10,496 nt of DNA from Victivallales bacterium (GTDB lineage: Bacteria; Verrucomicrobiota; Lentisphaeria; Oligosphaerales; Oligosphaeraceae). The notes under the pieces were generated by a model that worked only from the letters and a program-made list of their open reading frames with translations, had not been told where the DNA came from and made no database searches. The stretch covers positions 1 through 10,496 of the forward strand of contig JAGCTA010000262.1 in NCBI GenBank assembly GCA_017963875.1. Reading direction: 5' to 3'. Made by a program: the position numbers and the translations under genes. Positions 1 through 6,955 of this stretch are shown one piece after another; positions within the stretch are counted from its first letter, which is position 1; every line of letters begins with the position of its first letter.

Positions 1-2296
1 ATGCAAACAGTTTCGGCGTCTCGACAACAAGCGTCAGTGGCGTTTCCAAATCAAAATCCTCTCCAACGGTAAAAGGTATCTCCAATTCGACATCGCAGTC
101 ACGCTTGAGTACGACGAGACGCGACTGGAGTGAAATGATGTCACATGCCTGCCATTCGCCGCCATCAACACGATAACGACAGCGGTCAAGCGTCAATATG
201 TTCTCATCTGACTCAGCAAGCAGCATCTTTGTGTCCGCAGATTTGAGGCACGGAGCCGTCATCAGCATACGGCAAGAAGATTGCCTGGCGACTGCCAGCG
301 GGCTGTTAGGCACAAACAACAACAGGGAATCCGCACCGCCGAAATAGTAGTCGAATTCAAATCTGTTCCCTTGGACAGAAACGCCGTTGAGAAGGCGGAA
401 AGCCCCTGTCCGTTCATCGATGACTTCCACCTGTGCGCCTGTTTTTGGAAGCGACACATGGACCACAGCCGACTCATGATAACGGCGGTTGCAGAGGAAG
501 AAGACGCGTCCGCCACGCCCTTCAAGGTCGTCCACATCCCGCCAGACGCTGAGCATTTCCGTCGATGGAGCGCCATTTTCCGTCATGCAGATTCGTTCTG
601 GGTAAAGAGCCGCGACGGCATCAGCCGTGGCATTTTCATCCTTGAAAGTCGGCAATGAGTTGAACCAACTCTGTGTATCTTCATCTGCAGGAGTCCCGTC
701 GATGCATAATGCTTTTTCTGGCTGATGGGCATTTTCCATCTTGAACACCGTTCCGCCGTTCAACTGGAACACGCGGAGCATTTCATGAACCTTTTCCGAC
801 AAATTGATGAGCGGCGGTATGACGACGCATGAATAACTGCATTTTCCAATGATGATTTTTCCATTTTCGCAATGGCCGTTTTCCTCGTAGATGAGTTCGT
901 CACAGTAATGGTGGGAAATCTGGCGTGCATCAAGGGCCATGGTCAACTTCCTTAGGCTGTCAGTATAATATGCGAACAGCGCATCATTCTGACTTCCAGC
1001 ATATTGCATCCATACTGACGAAAGCGGATGGATGACAAGAGTGCTGACAATAGACGTGCCTTCGGCAAGTATTTCACCGACGCGTGAGAAATAGTCGTTT
1101 ATGACATGGTAGTCGCCCCACCATGGCTGATGGTAGTTTGCGCTGGAAGGATAGTCCCGCTTTCTCAAGCCACGGAGCGTATAGCCTTCCAGATGCTGGC
1201 AGAGGAAGTTGATTCCATGGGCAAGTTCAGGCTGAAACACATAACGCTGGCCGCTGAAATTGCAGTTCCAGCCAGTCAAGGCAAAACTCTCCGTCAACAA
1301 CTGCTTCTGGCCGAATTGCGCCCCCGTTGACACCAATTGTGTCATCATGACGCTATTTGGGATGGTGCGCCCCAGATGGTCAACCCCTGGGATGGAATAA
1401 TACTGGTACTGCGGCATGATGGAGCCGTTGCAGGAAATTTGCCAATGGCATGTCTCCTCAAGGACATGATGGCCAGTTAATAGCCAGCCGTGCGCATCGC
1501 ACCAATCACGAATCTGCTTCATGAAACTGTCCCTGAACAACTTGGCGCACAATCTCCAGAAACGTACTCTAACCGCTTCGCAACCCGGGAATTCCATTCC
1601 CAAAGCAGGGAGTTCCTCCAGCAATTCCCTTTCGTATTCCTTCTTGTACTCTCGCTCGATGACCAATGACCATAGCAAGCCGTTTCTTGACAACTGCGGT
1701 TCGTCTGTGAAAATTCCCTTCAAATGGGCGAGAATCTCCTTCGGCAGCGTCTCATAATAGTGGCGATGGGTCACACGGATGAACTCTGCGACTATGTTCG
1801 CGTCCAGATTATCAACATAGTATTTGTTGATGAGATAATACGCCCGCAGGACTTGTCCGCTGATGTTCTCTGGCAGTGTCCTGCCAAGCAGTTTTTTCCC
1901 ATCGGCTGAATAGAAGGCGATGGTATGCTCTGCCTGCCGTGCCTGCTCCGCGTCAACGAGTTCAAAGCGAAGGTATTTCTGCTGATACGTTTCGCCCAAG
2001 CCGTTGACAAGCCCACCGCCGAAGCCAGACGGCCAGCCATTTTCATCGTACAGCCAAGCATTCATGCCAAGTTTTCCCGCTTCATCACAGCATGCGCACA
2101 CGCATTCCATCCATTCGTCGGAAAGATATGCCGTCTGAAGCCCGCCTCGCGCGTGCATGAAGAAGCCGCCTAATCCTGCATTATGCATTTCACGTATCTG
2201 CCGACGCAATTCGGCGGGTTCCAGGCGGTCATTCCAACTCCAGAAAGGAACTGGGCGGTATTTCATGTCTGGGTTCTGCAAATTCAAACGTGCCAT
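1..2296 (-). CDS. GH106-like glycoside hydrolase, C-terminus beyond window
   Basis: The frame opens at an ATG at 2296 preceded by AAGGAG with a 5-base gap and stays open for 765 codons to the window edge, so the C-terminus is missing. The N-terminus reads PVPFWSWNDRLEPAELRRQI (residues 15-34), followed by GGFFMHARGG (43-52) and WLYDENGWPSGF (81-92). These resemble the opening of the barrel in large bacterial hydrolases annotated as GH106 or alpha-L-rhamnosidase-like. Acidic motifs that could hold catalytic carboxylates are FTDEP (196-200) and LLTESFALTGWN (333-344). No signal peptide is evident, so a cytoplasmic or intracellular location is inferred, perhaps acting on imported oligosaccharides from plant or host glycans. 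It lies 38 bp downstream of the DNA polymerase gene on the same strand and may be co-transcribed with it. The family placement is from remembered motifs; the substrate cannot be assigned. Confidence 0.8.
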   Translation of the reverse strand, partial: MARLNLQNPDMKYRPVPFWSWNDRLEPAELRRQIREMHNAGLGGFFMHARGGLQTAYLSDEWMECVCACCDEAGKLGMNAWLYDENGWPSGFGGGLVNGLGETYQQKYLRFELVDAEQARQAEHTIAFYSADGKKLLGRTLPENISGQVLRAYYLINKYYVDNLDANIVAEFIRVTHRHYYETLPKEILAHLKGIFTDEPQLSRNGLLWSLVIEREYKKEYERELLEELPALGMEFPGCEAVRVRFWRLCAKLFRDSFMKQIRDWCDAHGWLLTGHHVLEETCHWQISCNGSIMPQYQYYSIPGVDHLGRTIPNSVMMTQLVSTGAQFGQKQLLTESFALTGWNCNFSGQRYVFQPELAHGINFLCQHLEGYTLRGLRKRDYPSSANYHQPWWGDYHVINDYFSRVGEILAEGTSIVSTLVIHPLSSVWMQYAGSQNDALFAYYTDSLRKLTMALDARQISHHYCDELIYEENGHCENGKIIIGKCSYSCVVIPPLINLSEKVHEMLRVFQLNGGTVFKMENAHQPEKALCIDGTPADEDTQSWFNSLPTFKDENATADAVAALYPERICMTENGAPSTEMLSVWRDVDDLEGRGGRVFFLCNRRYHESAVVHVSLPKTGAQVEVIDERTGAFRLLNGVSVQGNRFEFDYYFGGADSLLLFVPNSPLAVARQSSCRMLMTAPCLKSADTKMLLAESDENILTLDRCRYRVDGGEWQACDIISLQSRLVVLKRDCDVELEIPFTVGEDFDLETPLTLVVETPKLFA

Positions 2297-2334
2297 TCTG
2301 ACTCCTTGTCGTGTATGGTAATCAACTCATCACA

Positions 2335-4545
2335 TCATTCGTGGTCGCCGTCAACGGCAGCCACGAATTTCGCATATAATTGGTTAAGTTTGTCCAAATA
2401 AAACTCTATGTTCTCGTTGCGCGTCTCTGGTTCTTTTCCCTCATATAAAACACAATTGTCGGCGACTACCACGCGTTTTTTCGCGCCTGTCACATAATAT
2501 TCAACCGAATCCCCCATCTTGTATTCTTTGTCCGAAGTCAAGGCAACCTCGTACGCGGCGCTCCGCCTCGTCGTTCCCTTTGCCAATTTGTCCGCATAAC
2601 TCTGAGGAGACTCTGACAGATACTCTTTCTGAACAAAGTCCGCCAACGGAAGCCTCCGCAATGTTATATCGTTTTCATAGCGATCACGAAGCGCAGACAA
2701 TTCGCTGGAGCGGCTGTGCAAAAGCAACGAAATCACTTCCCTGATGAATCGTCTCTGGAAAGGCTCCAGCCCGCGCGACTTCAAAGCAGCGCCTGAAATC
2801 TTGACGCTGTCCTTGCTGTCAAGCAACGCATAGTTTTTCGCCTTGTACGAAAACATCGCCACATAAGTCGCATCCAAGTCCACTTCAATGCCTTCTGGTA
2901 GAATCGACTGGACGCTTTCACGCATCGCTTCTGTGGATTCCACTCCTGCGGGCGGCGTGAAGTAGATGCCATCCGTATCCATTTCAATGATGACCGCACC
3001 CTTGGTCATGAGGAAATCGCGCATGGAACTGAGAATCTCACGACCACGAAGCGTGATTCGAGACGCCATGGTGAAGTCATTGAATGTCCCCTGCGTGAAG
3101 GCTGTATAGCCGTAGAAGGAATTGATAAGAATCTTGAAACTGGATTGAAGCGCATTGAGATTCTCGCGCTCCGCGCCCTCCGCATTCCGCATGGCGTCTT
3201 TGGCGGCCAAGCGGAACTGACGAAGATTGCTCAGTAATTCAAGAAATATCCCTTGGGTATCCGACGCGGGCGTCAGATGCTCGCTACTGATGACGCTTGG
3301 ATACAGGCTGCGTACATCAATGTGCCATACATTGTGGAAAACACCGCTGACCATGGACTCGCTCAACGCCCCCATGAGGTCGCTCGGGGCCTGTGGCGTC
3401 GGCAACGCAATCCCACGTGACAGGTATTCCGCGCAAAGCAACGCGTCAATGCGCGTCGCATTGCCTCTGAGGACACAATTCTGATAACTGAAAGGCACGA
3501 GTTGCGACTGGTAGAAAAAACTGGGCGAAAGAATTCGCGACAGACCGTCTGTCTCCCTGACATCGTCCAGACAATAGTCCTTCAGGACCTCAGGAGACGC
3601 GTCGTATGTCTTGCTAATATCCTCCCCCTGAACATATGTGCGGTTTGGAGCAGCGACATTGAAATAGCGCGCACATGCCTTCAGGCCATGGCTTTCCAGT
3701 TCTCGATGTGCGATATCATAAAGAATAACCAGAAAATAAGTGTCGATGACATGGCGTCCATAGATATCAAATCGCTGGTAGTTGATGGAACGTTCGCCCG
3801 CGGTGAAACGGCTGGCTCGGGACTTGACGATTCGACCGCCGCGCCCCAGCGCAAATGGAATCTTGTGGCGTTTGCAACGCTTTTCCAAATACGTCAGATC
3901 GAAATTGAAAATATTATGTCCTTCGATGACATCGGGGTCATGAAGGCGAATAAGTGAAATCATTTTATTCAGAAGCGCGGCCTCGCCGCCCTCCTCCTTG
4001 TTGGACAGACAGACTTCAAATCCAGTCGTGTCAATCAGTGAAACAAGAATAACTTCATCTTCTGGACTGTCAGGATTGCTGAAGTGGTGTCCAGGCGCGC
4101 ATTTAGTCTCAATATCAAGTTGCATTCTCCTTAAATCGCCGAAATCAAGCCCACGGAACAGACGTATATTCAGCCTGGTCAGCAATTGCTGTGTCATGTC
4201 ACTGAAAACGCGATATGGCGCCAGCGGCGACGATGGCGGCAGCCCTGTCAGCGTCTTCAGTTTCTTGACGGCATCATCATACGTTTTCTTGCTTGAGAAG
4301 GAAACGCGAAAACGATGCACGCCCTCCCCTGCCAACGGCTCCACGAGAGTCGTTCCAAGCAGTTGTGAAGCGAGCGCCTCGCCCGATGTCAGCAAAAATG
4401 GCTGGAATGGGCGATACTGCGACGCAAGGCTTCCATCCTCCTGCCGCAGAAAAAGTTCCGCCTTTCCAGCATTTTCATCATATTCAACTGCTACAACTTT
4501 TTCGAGGTCGCTTCGGACCAATCTTCCCAAATCCATTGTGTCCAT
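2335..4545 (-). CDS. Family-B DNA polymerase with 3'-5' exonuclease domain
   Basis: A complete 736-aa replicative-type or repair polymerase. The exonuclease motifs are intact: Exo I LDIET (D144, E146), Exo II EGHNIFNFD (N211, D216) and Exo III YCLDD (Y324, D328). The polymerase motifs are intact too: A is IDVRSLYPSVI (D410), B is KILINSFYGY (K471, N475, Y478) and C is MDTDGIYF (D523, D525), followed by KAKNY (K570, Y572). An active proofreading polymerase is therefore expected. Motif C carries DTDG, as in archaeal enzymes, rather than the DTDS of E. coli Pol II. The A-to-B distance is about 61 residues with no large insertion, so it is not a protein-primed phage type. The start at 4545 follows AGGAGG with a short gap. 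It is probably an accessory polymerase for repair or lesion bypass; the physiological role is inferred. The name polB is not assigned because orthology to E. coli Pol II is doubtful. Confidence 0.93.
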   Translation of the reverse strand: MDTMDLGRLVRSDLEKVVAVEYDENAGKAELFLRQEDGSLASQYRPFQPFLLTSGEALASQLLGTTLVEPLAGEGVHRFRVSFSSKKTYDDAVKKLKTLTGLPPSSPLAPYRVFSDMTQQLLTRLNIRLFRGLDFGDLRRMQLDIETKCAPGHHFSNPDSPEDEVILVSLIDTTGFEVCLSNKEEGGEAALLNKMISLIRLHDPDVIEGHNIFNFDLTYLEKRCKRHKIPFALGRGGRIVKSRASRFTAGERSINYQRFDIYGRHVIDTYFLVILYDIAHRELESHGLKACARYFNVAAPNRTYVQGEDISKTYDASPEVLKDYCLDDVRETDGLSRILSPSFFYQSQLVPFSYQNCVLRGNATRIDALLCAEYLSRGIALPTPQAPSDLMGALSESMVSGVFHNVWHIDVRSLYPSVISSEHLTPASDTQGIFLELLSNLRQFRLAAKDAMRNAEGAERENLNALQSSFKILINSFYGYTAFTQGTFNDFTMASRITLRGREILSSMRDFLMTKGAVIIEMDTDGIYFTPPAGVESTEAMRESVQSILPEGIEVDLDATYVAMFSYKAKNYALLDSKDSVKISGAALKSRGLEPFQRRFIREVISLLLHSRSSELSALRDRYENDITLRRLPLADFVQKEYLSESPQSYADKLAKGTTRRSAAYEVALTSDKEYKMGDSVEYYVTGAKKRVVVADNCVLYEGKEPETRNENIEFYLDKLNQLYAKFVAAVDGDHE

Positions 4546-4604
4546 GAAAGTTCCTCCTGAAAACTATCTGAAAATCTATTTTTCTGTTTCTAAACCACTA
4601 ATAA

Positions 4605-4632
4605 AACATAGTGCATTAAACCATCTTGTCAA
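4605..4632 (-). promoter_or_regulatory. Candidate promoter proximal to DNA polymerase gene
   Basis: On the minus strand a perfect -35 hexamer TTGACA (4627-4632) is followed after 16 bases by TATGTT (4605-4610), which matches four of six consensus -10 positions. Transcription would start near 4598 and leave a leader of about 50 bases before the polymerase ATG. No LexA-type operator overlaps it. Confidence 0.45.
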
Positions 4633-4635
4633 CCT

Positions 4636-4665
4636 ATTATAACAAGGAAAACAGACTTTCTGCAA
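4636..4665 (-). promoter_or_regulatory. Candidate upstream promoter for DNA polymerase gene
   Basis: A perfect -10 hexamer TATAAT (4636-4641, minus strand) is preceded after 18 bases by TTGCAG (4660-4665), a weak -35. It would act upstream of, and overlap the transcript region of, the proximal TTGACA promoter. Either or both could be used; the sequence does not decide. Confidence 0.35.
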
Positions 4666-4720
4666 TAGAGTCAGGAAGACCACGTCGAAAGAAGCAGCCA
4701 CAAGAGCGAAAAATACGGCG

Positions 4721-4820
4721 GGAATCCATGGGAATCCGTAGGATTCTTGAGGAATTTACAGGATTTTACAGGAATTTAAATGATAGTTCATGAAAGTGTA
4801 TGATAGTGTATGACAATAAC
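4721..4820. repeat. Ten-unit array with exact 10-bp period
   Basis: Ten consecutive 10-bp units fit without a single insertion or deletion. Every unit has GA at its positions 2-3, nine of ten have A or T at position 4, and eight of ten end in A. The first six units start GGA and are GGAATTTACA-like (for example at 4751); the last four start TGA and are TGATAGTGTA-like (for example at 4801). So the array has two related halves. Units 2 and 3 also form a small inverted repeat, GAATCC (4732-4737) against GGATTC (4741-4746). One unit per helical turn would place the GA steps on one face of the DNA. Function is unknown; it could be a protein-binding array, a curved segment or a decaying minisatellite. 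Confidence 0.85.
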
Positions 4821-4848
4821 TTGCATTTTTAATTTACTGATATATCAT
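4821..4848 (+). promoter_or_regulatory. Weak candidate promoter for the HTH gene
   Basis: TTGCAT (4821-4826) is followed after 16 bases by TATCAT (4843-4848), five of six matches to the -10 consensus but only three of six to the -35. It begins exactly where the 10-bp array ends, so a protein bound to the array would sit directly upstream of it. The predicted start near 4855 would put the 4862-4885 inverted repeat in the leader. Confidence 0.3.
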
Positions 4849-4861
4849 TTGCATATCGTCA

Positions 4862-4885
4862 AATCTGCCATTACCATTGCAGATT
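4862..4885. promoter_or_regulatory. Inverted repeat in leader of the HTH gene
   Basis: AATCTGC (4862-4868) and GCAGATT (4879-4885) are perfect 7-bp inverted arms around a 10-base spacer. The element ends 36 bases before the ATG at 4922. It could be an operator bound by a dimeric regulator, possibly the HTH protein itself, or a leader hairpin. There is no U-tract, so it does not look like an attenuator. Confidence 0.4.
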
Positions 4886-4921
4886 ATTTTCAGATCAACA
4901 AACATAACACAAGGAGCCATC

Positions 4922-5539
4922 ATGACCGAAGCATTAAGTACAGTTCAATCATCCGAGACATTTTGGTTTGACACCTTCATGGAATTCAGGAAAACAGGGG
5001 TCATAACCTCGACGATGCTCAAACTTCTGACAGAGAAAAGAAAAAAGCACAATCTGTCACTGGCGAAAATCGGCATTTTGCTCAACATAACCCCACAAAC
5101 CTATTGCAATTGGACAAAGGGATACATCAGGCATTGCAACTACCAGCATCGTGAAAGAATCATAGAATTCTTGTGCGGACATTTGGATTGCTTTATGAAT
5201 GACAGGGACATGAAAGACGGCGCGTATGAGATCAAGCAGGAAAACTCCATGGAGCGCCAAATGCACAGAATCCAGAAGTTCAGCCGCCAAATGCACAGAA
5301 TTCTTAAACTATTCCATTACTCGTTGGAGAATCCACGTTCATGCGAACAACTCCTGGCAAAATTCGGGAATTGCTGCAAAGCATCACTTAACATAGTAAA
5401 CAACAATGCAATGGATTATAGAAAAATCACCATGGCAGACCTTGATTCCTCGCCTGAAATCATGATTCCATTCCAAGAAATCATGCCTGTTGAAATCCAA
5501 TTTGAAGAACAATTTATCGGCAACATCATTCATCAGTAG
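4922..5539 (+). CDS. Helix-turn-helix protein of unknown specificity
   Basis: A 205-aa protein starting at the ATG at 4922, chosen because AAGGAG lies 5 bases upstream; an upstream in-frame TTG at 4877 has no such site. Residues 44-67 read as an XRE-like helix-turn-helix: NLSLAKIGILLN, then ITPQTYCNWTKG, similar in layout to the 'initiate at a repressor, Q-T-x-x-N-W' pattern of phage-repressor-type domains. The rest (about 75-205) matches no family I recognise. It contains a doubled RQMHRI segment (112-117 and 122-127) and several cysteines (C62, C72, C85, C90, C141, C151, C152), and ends in an acidic, hydrophobic tail. Codons look richer in A and T than in the neighbouring genes. It stands alone between a divergent polymerase gene and a terminator. 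A transcription regulator is likely; target and effector are unknown. Confidence 0.75.
   Translation: MTEALSTVQSSETFWFDTFMEFRKTGVITSTMLKLLTEKRKKHNLSLAKIGILLNITPQTYCNWTKGYIRHCNYQHRERIIEFLCGHLDCFMNDRDMKDGAYEIKQENSMERQMHRIQKFSRQMHRILKLFHYSLENPRSCEQLLAKFGNCCKASLNIVNNNAMDYRKITMADLDSSPEIMIPFQEIMPVEIQFEEQFIGNIIHQ
5255..5301 (+). repeat. 17-bp direct repeat, 30-bp spacing, inside HTH gene
   Basis: CGCCAAATGCACAGAAT occurs at 5255-5271 and again at 5285-5301, exactly 30 bp apart. This keeps the reading frame and gives a ten-residue internal repeat with RQMHRI in both copies. The identity at DNA level points to a fairly recent tandem duplication of 30 bp. Confidence 0.85.
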
Positions 5540-5545
5540 CCATCT

Positions 5546-5581
5546 TATCGGCTCAGTCGTTGCGTACTGAGCCGATATTTT
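5546..5581 (+). terminator. Hairpin terminator after HTH gene
   Basis: A perfect 12-bp stem, TATCGGCTCAGT (5546-5557) with ACTGAGCCGATA (5566-5577), encloses an 8-base loop and is followed by TTTT (5578-5581). It starts 6 bases after the stop codon of the HTH gene. The T-tract is short, and on the minus strand there is none, so it serves mainly the plus-strand gene but might also slow transcripts from the converging sigma-factor operon. Confidence 0.8.
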
Positions 5582-5600
5582 CAAGCCATAAGGCGTCACA

Positions 5601-6245
5601 TCATTTGTCAGGCGGCGGAAGCGGCGGAGGCGGTGGAGGCAATGCGTTTCCATCCATGCGATGTTTCTGATTTGCATCGTTTTGTGGAGGAGGCATCTTC
5701 CTCAGCAGCATTTCCACACGCTTGTCGATGGCTCCCTGGCGGTTCTGCTCAAGTTCTGCCAGACGTTCCGACATCATCTTCAGACGTTCCTTCATATCGG
5801 CAATCATGGCATCCGTGGCGTTTTCCACTGCAACAATCAATTCCTTTTTTATGGCCTCCCTCTCGCCATCAGTACGAGCCTCATGATACTGGCTGCTCAA
5901 TTTCTGGCATTCGTGTTCAAGTTTTCCAACCTTATTGGGAAACATCGGGCGGGCGGGCATCAATTTACGCAATTCCGAAAAATAAGCCTCCCTGTCGCTG
6001 ACACGCAGTTTCTCCAACCGCTGATAGGTCTCTGGCTGCTCCTTTTTCAACTTGTCCATAAACAACTTAAAGCCGTCCATGCGCCGTCCCCCGACACCAT
6101 GCGTGCGAGATTCGTCATTTTTCCACATTCCACCTGGTCTTGGGCCTCCTGCCTGCGGTTCATTTTCCGCGGCAAAGACAGAAGAAAGAACCACAGAAGA
6201 GACCACTGCCGCCAGTACCAGCCTGAATCCATGCCTGTTTTCCAT
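5601..6245 (-). CDS. Exported coiled-coil protein with polyproline tail
   Basis: A 214-aa protein with AGGAG 7 bases before its ATG. It opens with a signal peptide: basic HGFR, a hydrophobic stretch to about residue 24 and a likely cleavage site around VFAA-EN (23-28). A Gly/Pro-rich linker (30-55) leads to two charged helical stretches (about 58-95 and 105-180) rich in Lys, Glu and Leu, probably coiled coil. The tail is proline-rich: MPPPQ at 184-188, and six prolines followed by L and three more at 203-212. The composition recalls small periplasmic Spy/CpxP-like or metal-resistance helical proteins, but no diagnostic LTxxQ motif is seen, so that family is not assigned. It is the third gene behind the sigma and anti-sigma genes, which suggests an envelope-stress target or sensor partner. 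Function unknown. Confidence 0.75.
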   Translation of the reverse strand: MENRHGFRLVLAAVVSSVVLSSVFAAENEPQAGGPRPGGMWKNDESRTHGVGGRRMDGFKLFMDKLKKEQPETYQRLEKLRVSDREAYFSELRKLMPARPMFPNKVGKLEHECQKLSSQYHEARTDGEREAIKKELIVAVENATDAMIADMKERLKMMSERLAELEQNRQGAIDKRVEMLLRKMPPPQNDANQKHRMDGNALPPPPPPLPPPDK

Positions 6246-6272
6246 TACGACGCTCCTAATTTAACTCAAAAG

Positions 6273-6302
6273 ATATTACTCATGTTCAAAACCAATTGAC
6301 AA
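6273..6302 (-). promoter_or_regulatory. Possible internal promoter before exported coiled-coil gene
   Basis: In the 104-bp gap after the anti-sigma gene, TTGTCA (6297-6302, minus strand) precedes TAATAT (6273-6278) by 18 bases. The -35 matches five of six and the -10 four of six consensus bases. The gap is larger than between the other operon genes, which would leave room for separate transcription of the exported protein. Confidence 0.25.
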
Positions 6303-6349
6303 TCGGGATTTCCCTCATGGCGAGTTTCCTTTCCGCCAACCATAATTCA

Positions 6350-6919
6350 TTACATCCCATAGACTAGCAACTCAAGTTCGTTCATTGATGCCTCCAAGTC
6401 AAGGGAATCCTCGAACACCACGCCATAACTGTCGTTGACTTCATCGCCCTTTTCCGCCTCGAATAAACCAAACTCCTTGAAATCCCCCTCTAATTCCTCA
6501 AGCGCATAGTCGGCGGTCAGACAGTCGAACATCAGTGCATCCAAGGACGATTCCGTCTCCTGGATACCTTGCTGTGGAGCAACCGCCACTGTTTCTGTTG
6601 TGCCGACACGCCCTGTTGGCCAAAGCGCAATCATTCCAACGACAAACAGCCCAATCACAATACACGCAGCCAACGCCTTCAAATCCCACCTCAGTTGCTT
6701 AATCCGACGTATCCGAGACAGTTCATGGCGTGCCATCGTCATCACTCGCGCATCTAGGGCTGGCGATGGCATTTTCTCATTGTCAGACTCATTCAACGCG
6801 TCCAGCAACTGCTTGAATTCACGGCAGGAGCCGCATGCATCCAGATGTCTTTGAATTTCCGTATCACGGTCCTTGCCTTCGTTTGAAAGCAGGATTTTCT
6901 CCACTTCTGAACAATTCAT
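6350..6919 (-). CDS. Membrane anti-sigma factor with ZAS-type zinc motif
   Basis: The preferred start is the ATG at 6919, because AGGAGG lies 6 bases before it; an in-frame ATG at 6952 would add 11 residues that consist largely of that ribosome binding site. The 189-aa product has an N-terminal zinc-binding motif, Cys3 with H25-x3-C29-x2-C32 (HLDACGSC), typical of ZAS anti-sigma domains that clamp an ECF sigma factor. A single membrane helix spans about residues 82-100 (LAACIVIGLFVVGMIALW), preceded by basic residues, which puts the N-terminus in the cytoplasm. The C-terminal part (105-189) would lie outside the membrane and is strongly acidic, with repeated Glu/Asp. It begins 36 bases after the stop of the sigma gene. 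Release of the sigma factor by zinc-site oxidation or by proteolysis is known in the family; which applies here is not visible. Confidence 0.87.
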   Translation of the reverse strand: MNCSEVEKILLSNEGKDRDTEIQRHLDACGSCREFKQLLDALNESDNEKMPSPALDARVMTMARHELSRIRRIKQLRWDLKALAACIVIGLFVVGMIALWPTGRVGTTETVAVAPQQGIQETESSLDALMFDCLTADYALEELEGDFKEFGLFEAEKGDEVNDSYGVVFEDSLDLEASMNELELLVYGM

Positions 6920-6955
6920 TTTCCGCCTCCTATTAATCTTCCTTTGTAGCATCTA

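Larger units (their letters stand above)
4546..4921. other. Divergent intergenic region between polymerase and HTH genes
   Basis: This 376-bp stretch has no convincing gene. From left to right it holds the polymerase leader with its AGGAGG site, two candidate minus-strand promoters (4605-4665), and about 55 bp with no recognisable structure (4666-4720). It continues with a 100-bp array of 10-bp units (4721-4820), a weak candidate plus-strand promoter, a 7-bp inverted repeat (4862-4885) and the AAGGAG site of the HTH gene. It is visibly richer in A and T than the flanking genes. Open frames inside it are short and lack ribosome binding sites. Confidence 0.7.

Noticed and set aside
2335..4545. 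Phage or mobile-element origin of the polymerase (protein-primed type)
   Set aside because: No insertion of the terminal-protein-binding kind between motifs A and B, and no phage genes nearby.
3998..4642. Long plus-strand open frame antisense to the polymerase gene
   Set aside because: The minus-strand frame carries all exonuclease and polymerase motifs; the opposite frame shows low-complexity Ser/Arg composition and no ribosome site.
4546..4720. Possible SOS control of the polymerase by a LexA box
   Set aside because: Neither a CTGT-N8-ACAG nor a GAAC-N4-GTTC type palindrome is present near the candidate promoters.
4728..4793. Short reading frame starting MGIRRILEEF inside the decamer array
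   Set aside because: Only 21 codons, no convincing ribosome binding site, and it exists merely because the repeats lack stops in that frame.
4721..4820. CRISPR array or direct-repeat iterons of a replication origin
   Set aside because: The period of 10 bp is far too short for repeat-spacer units, units have no spacers, and no DnaA-box-like sequences or replication initiator gene accompany the array.
6304..6313. GGGA/TCCC mini-palindrome before the exported coiled-coil gene
   Set aside because: Four-base arms are expected by chance at this length.
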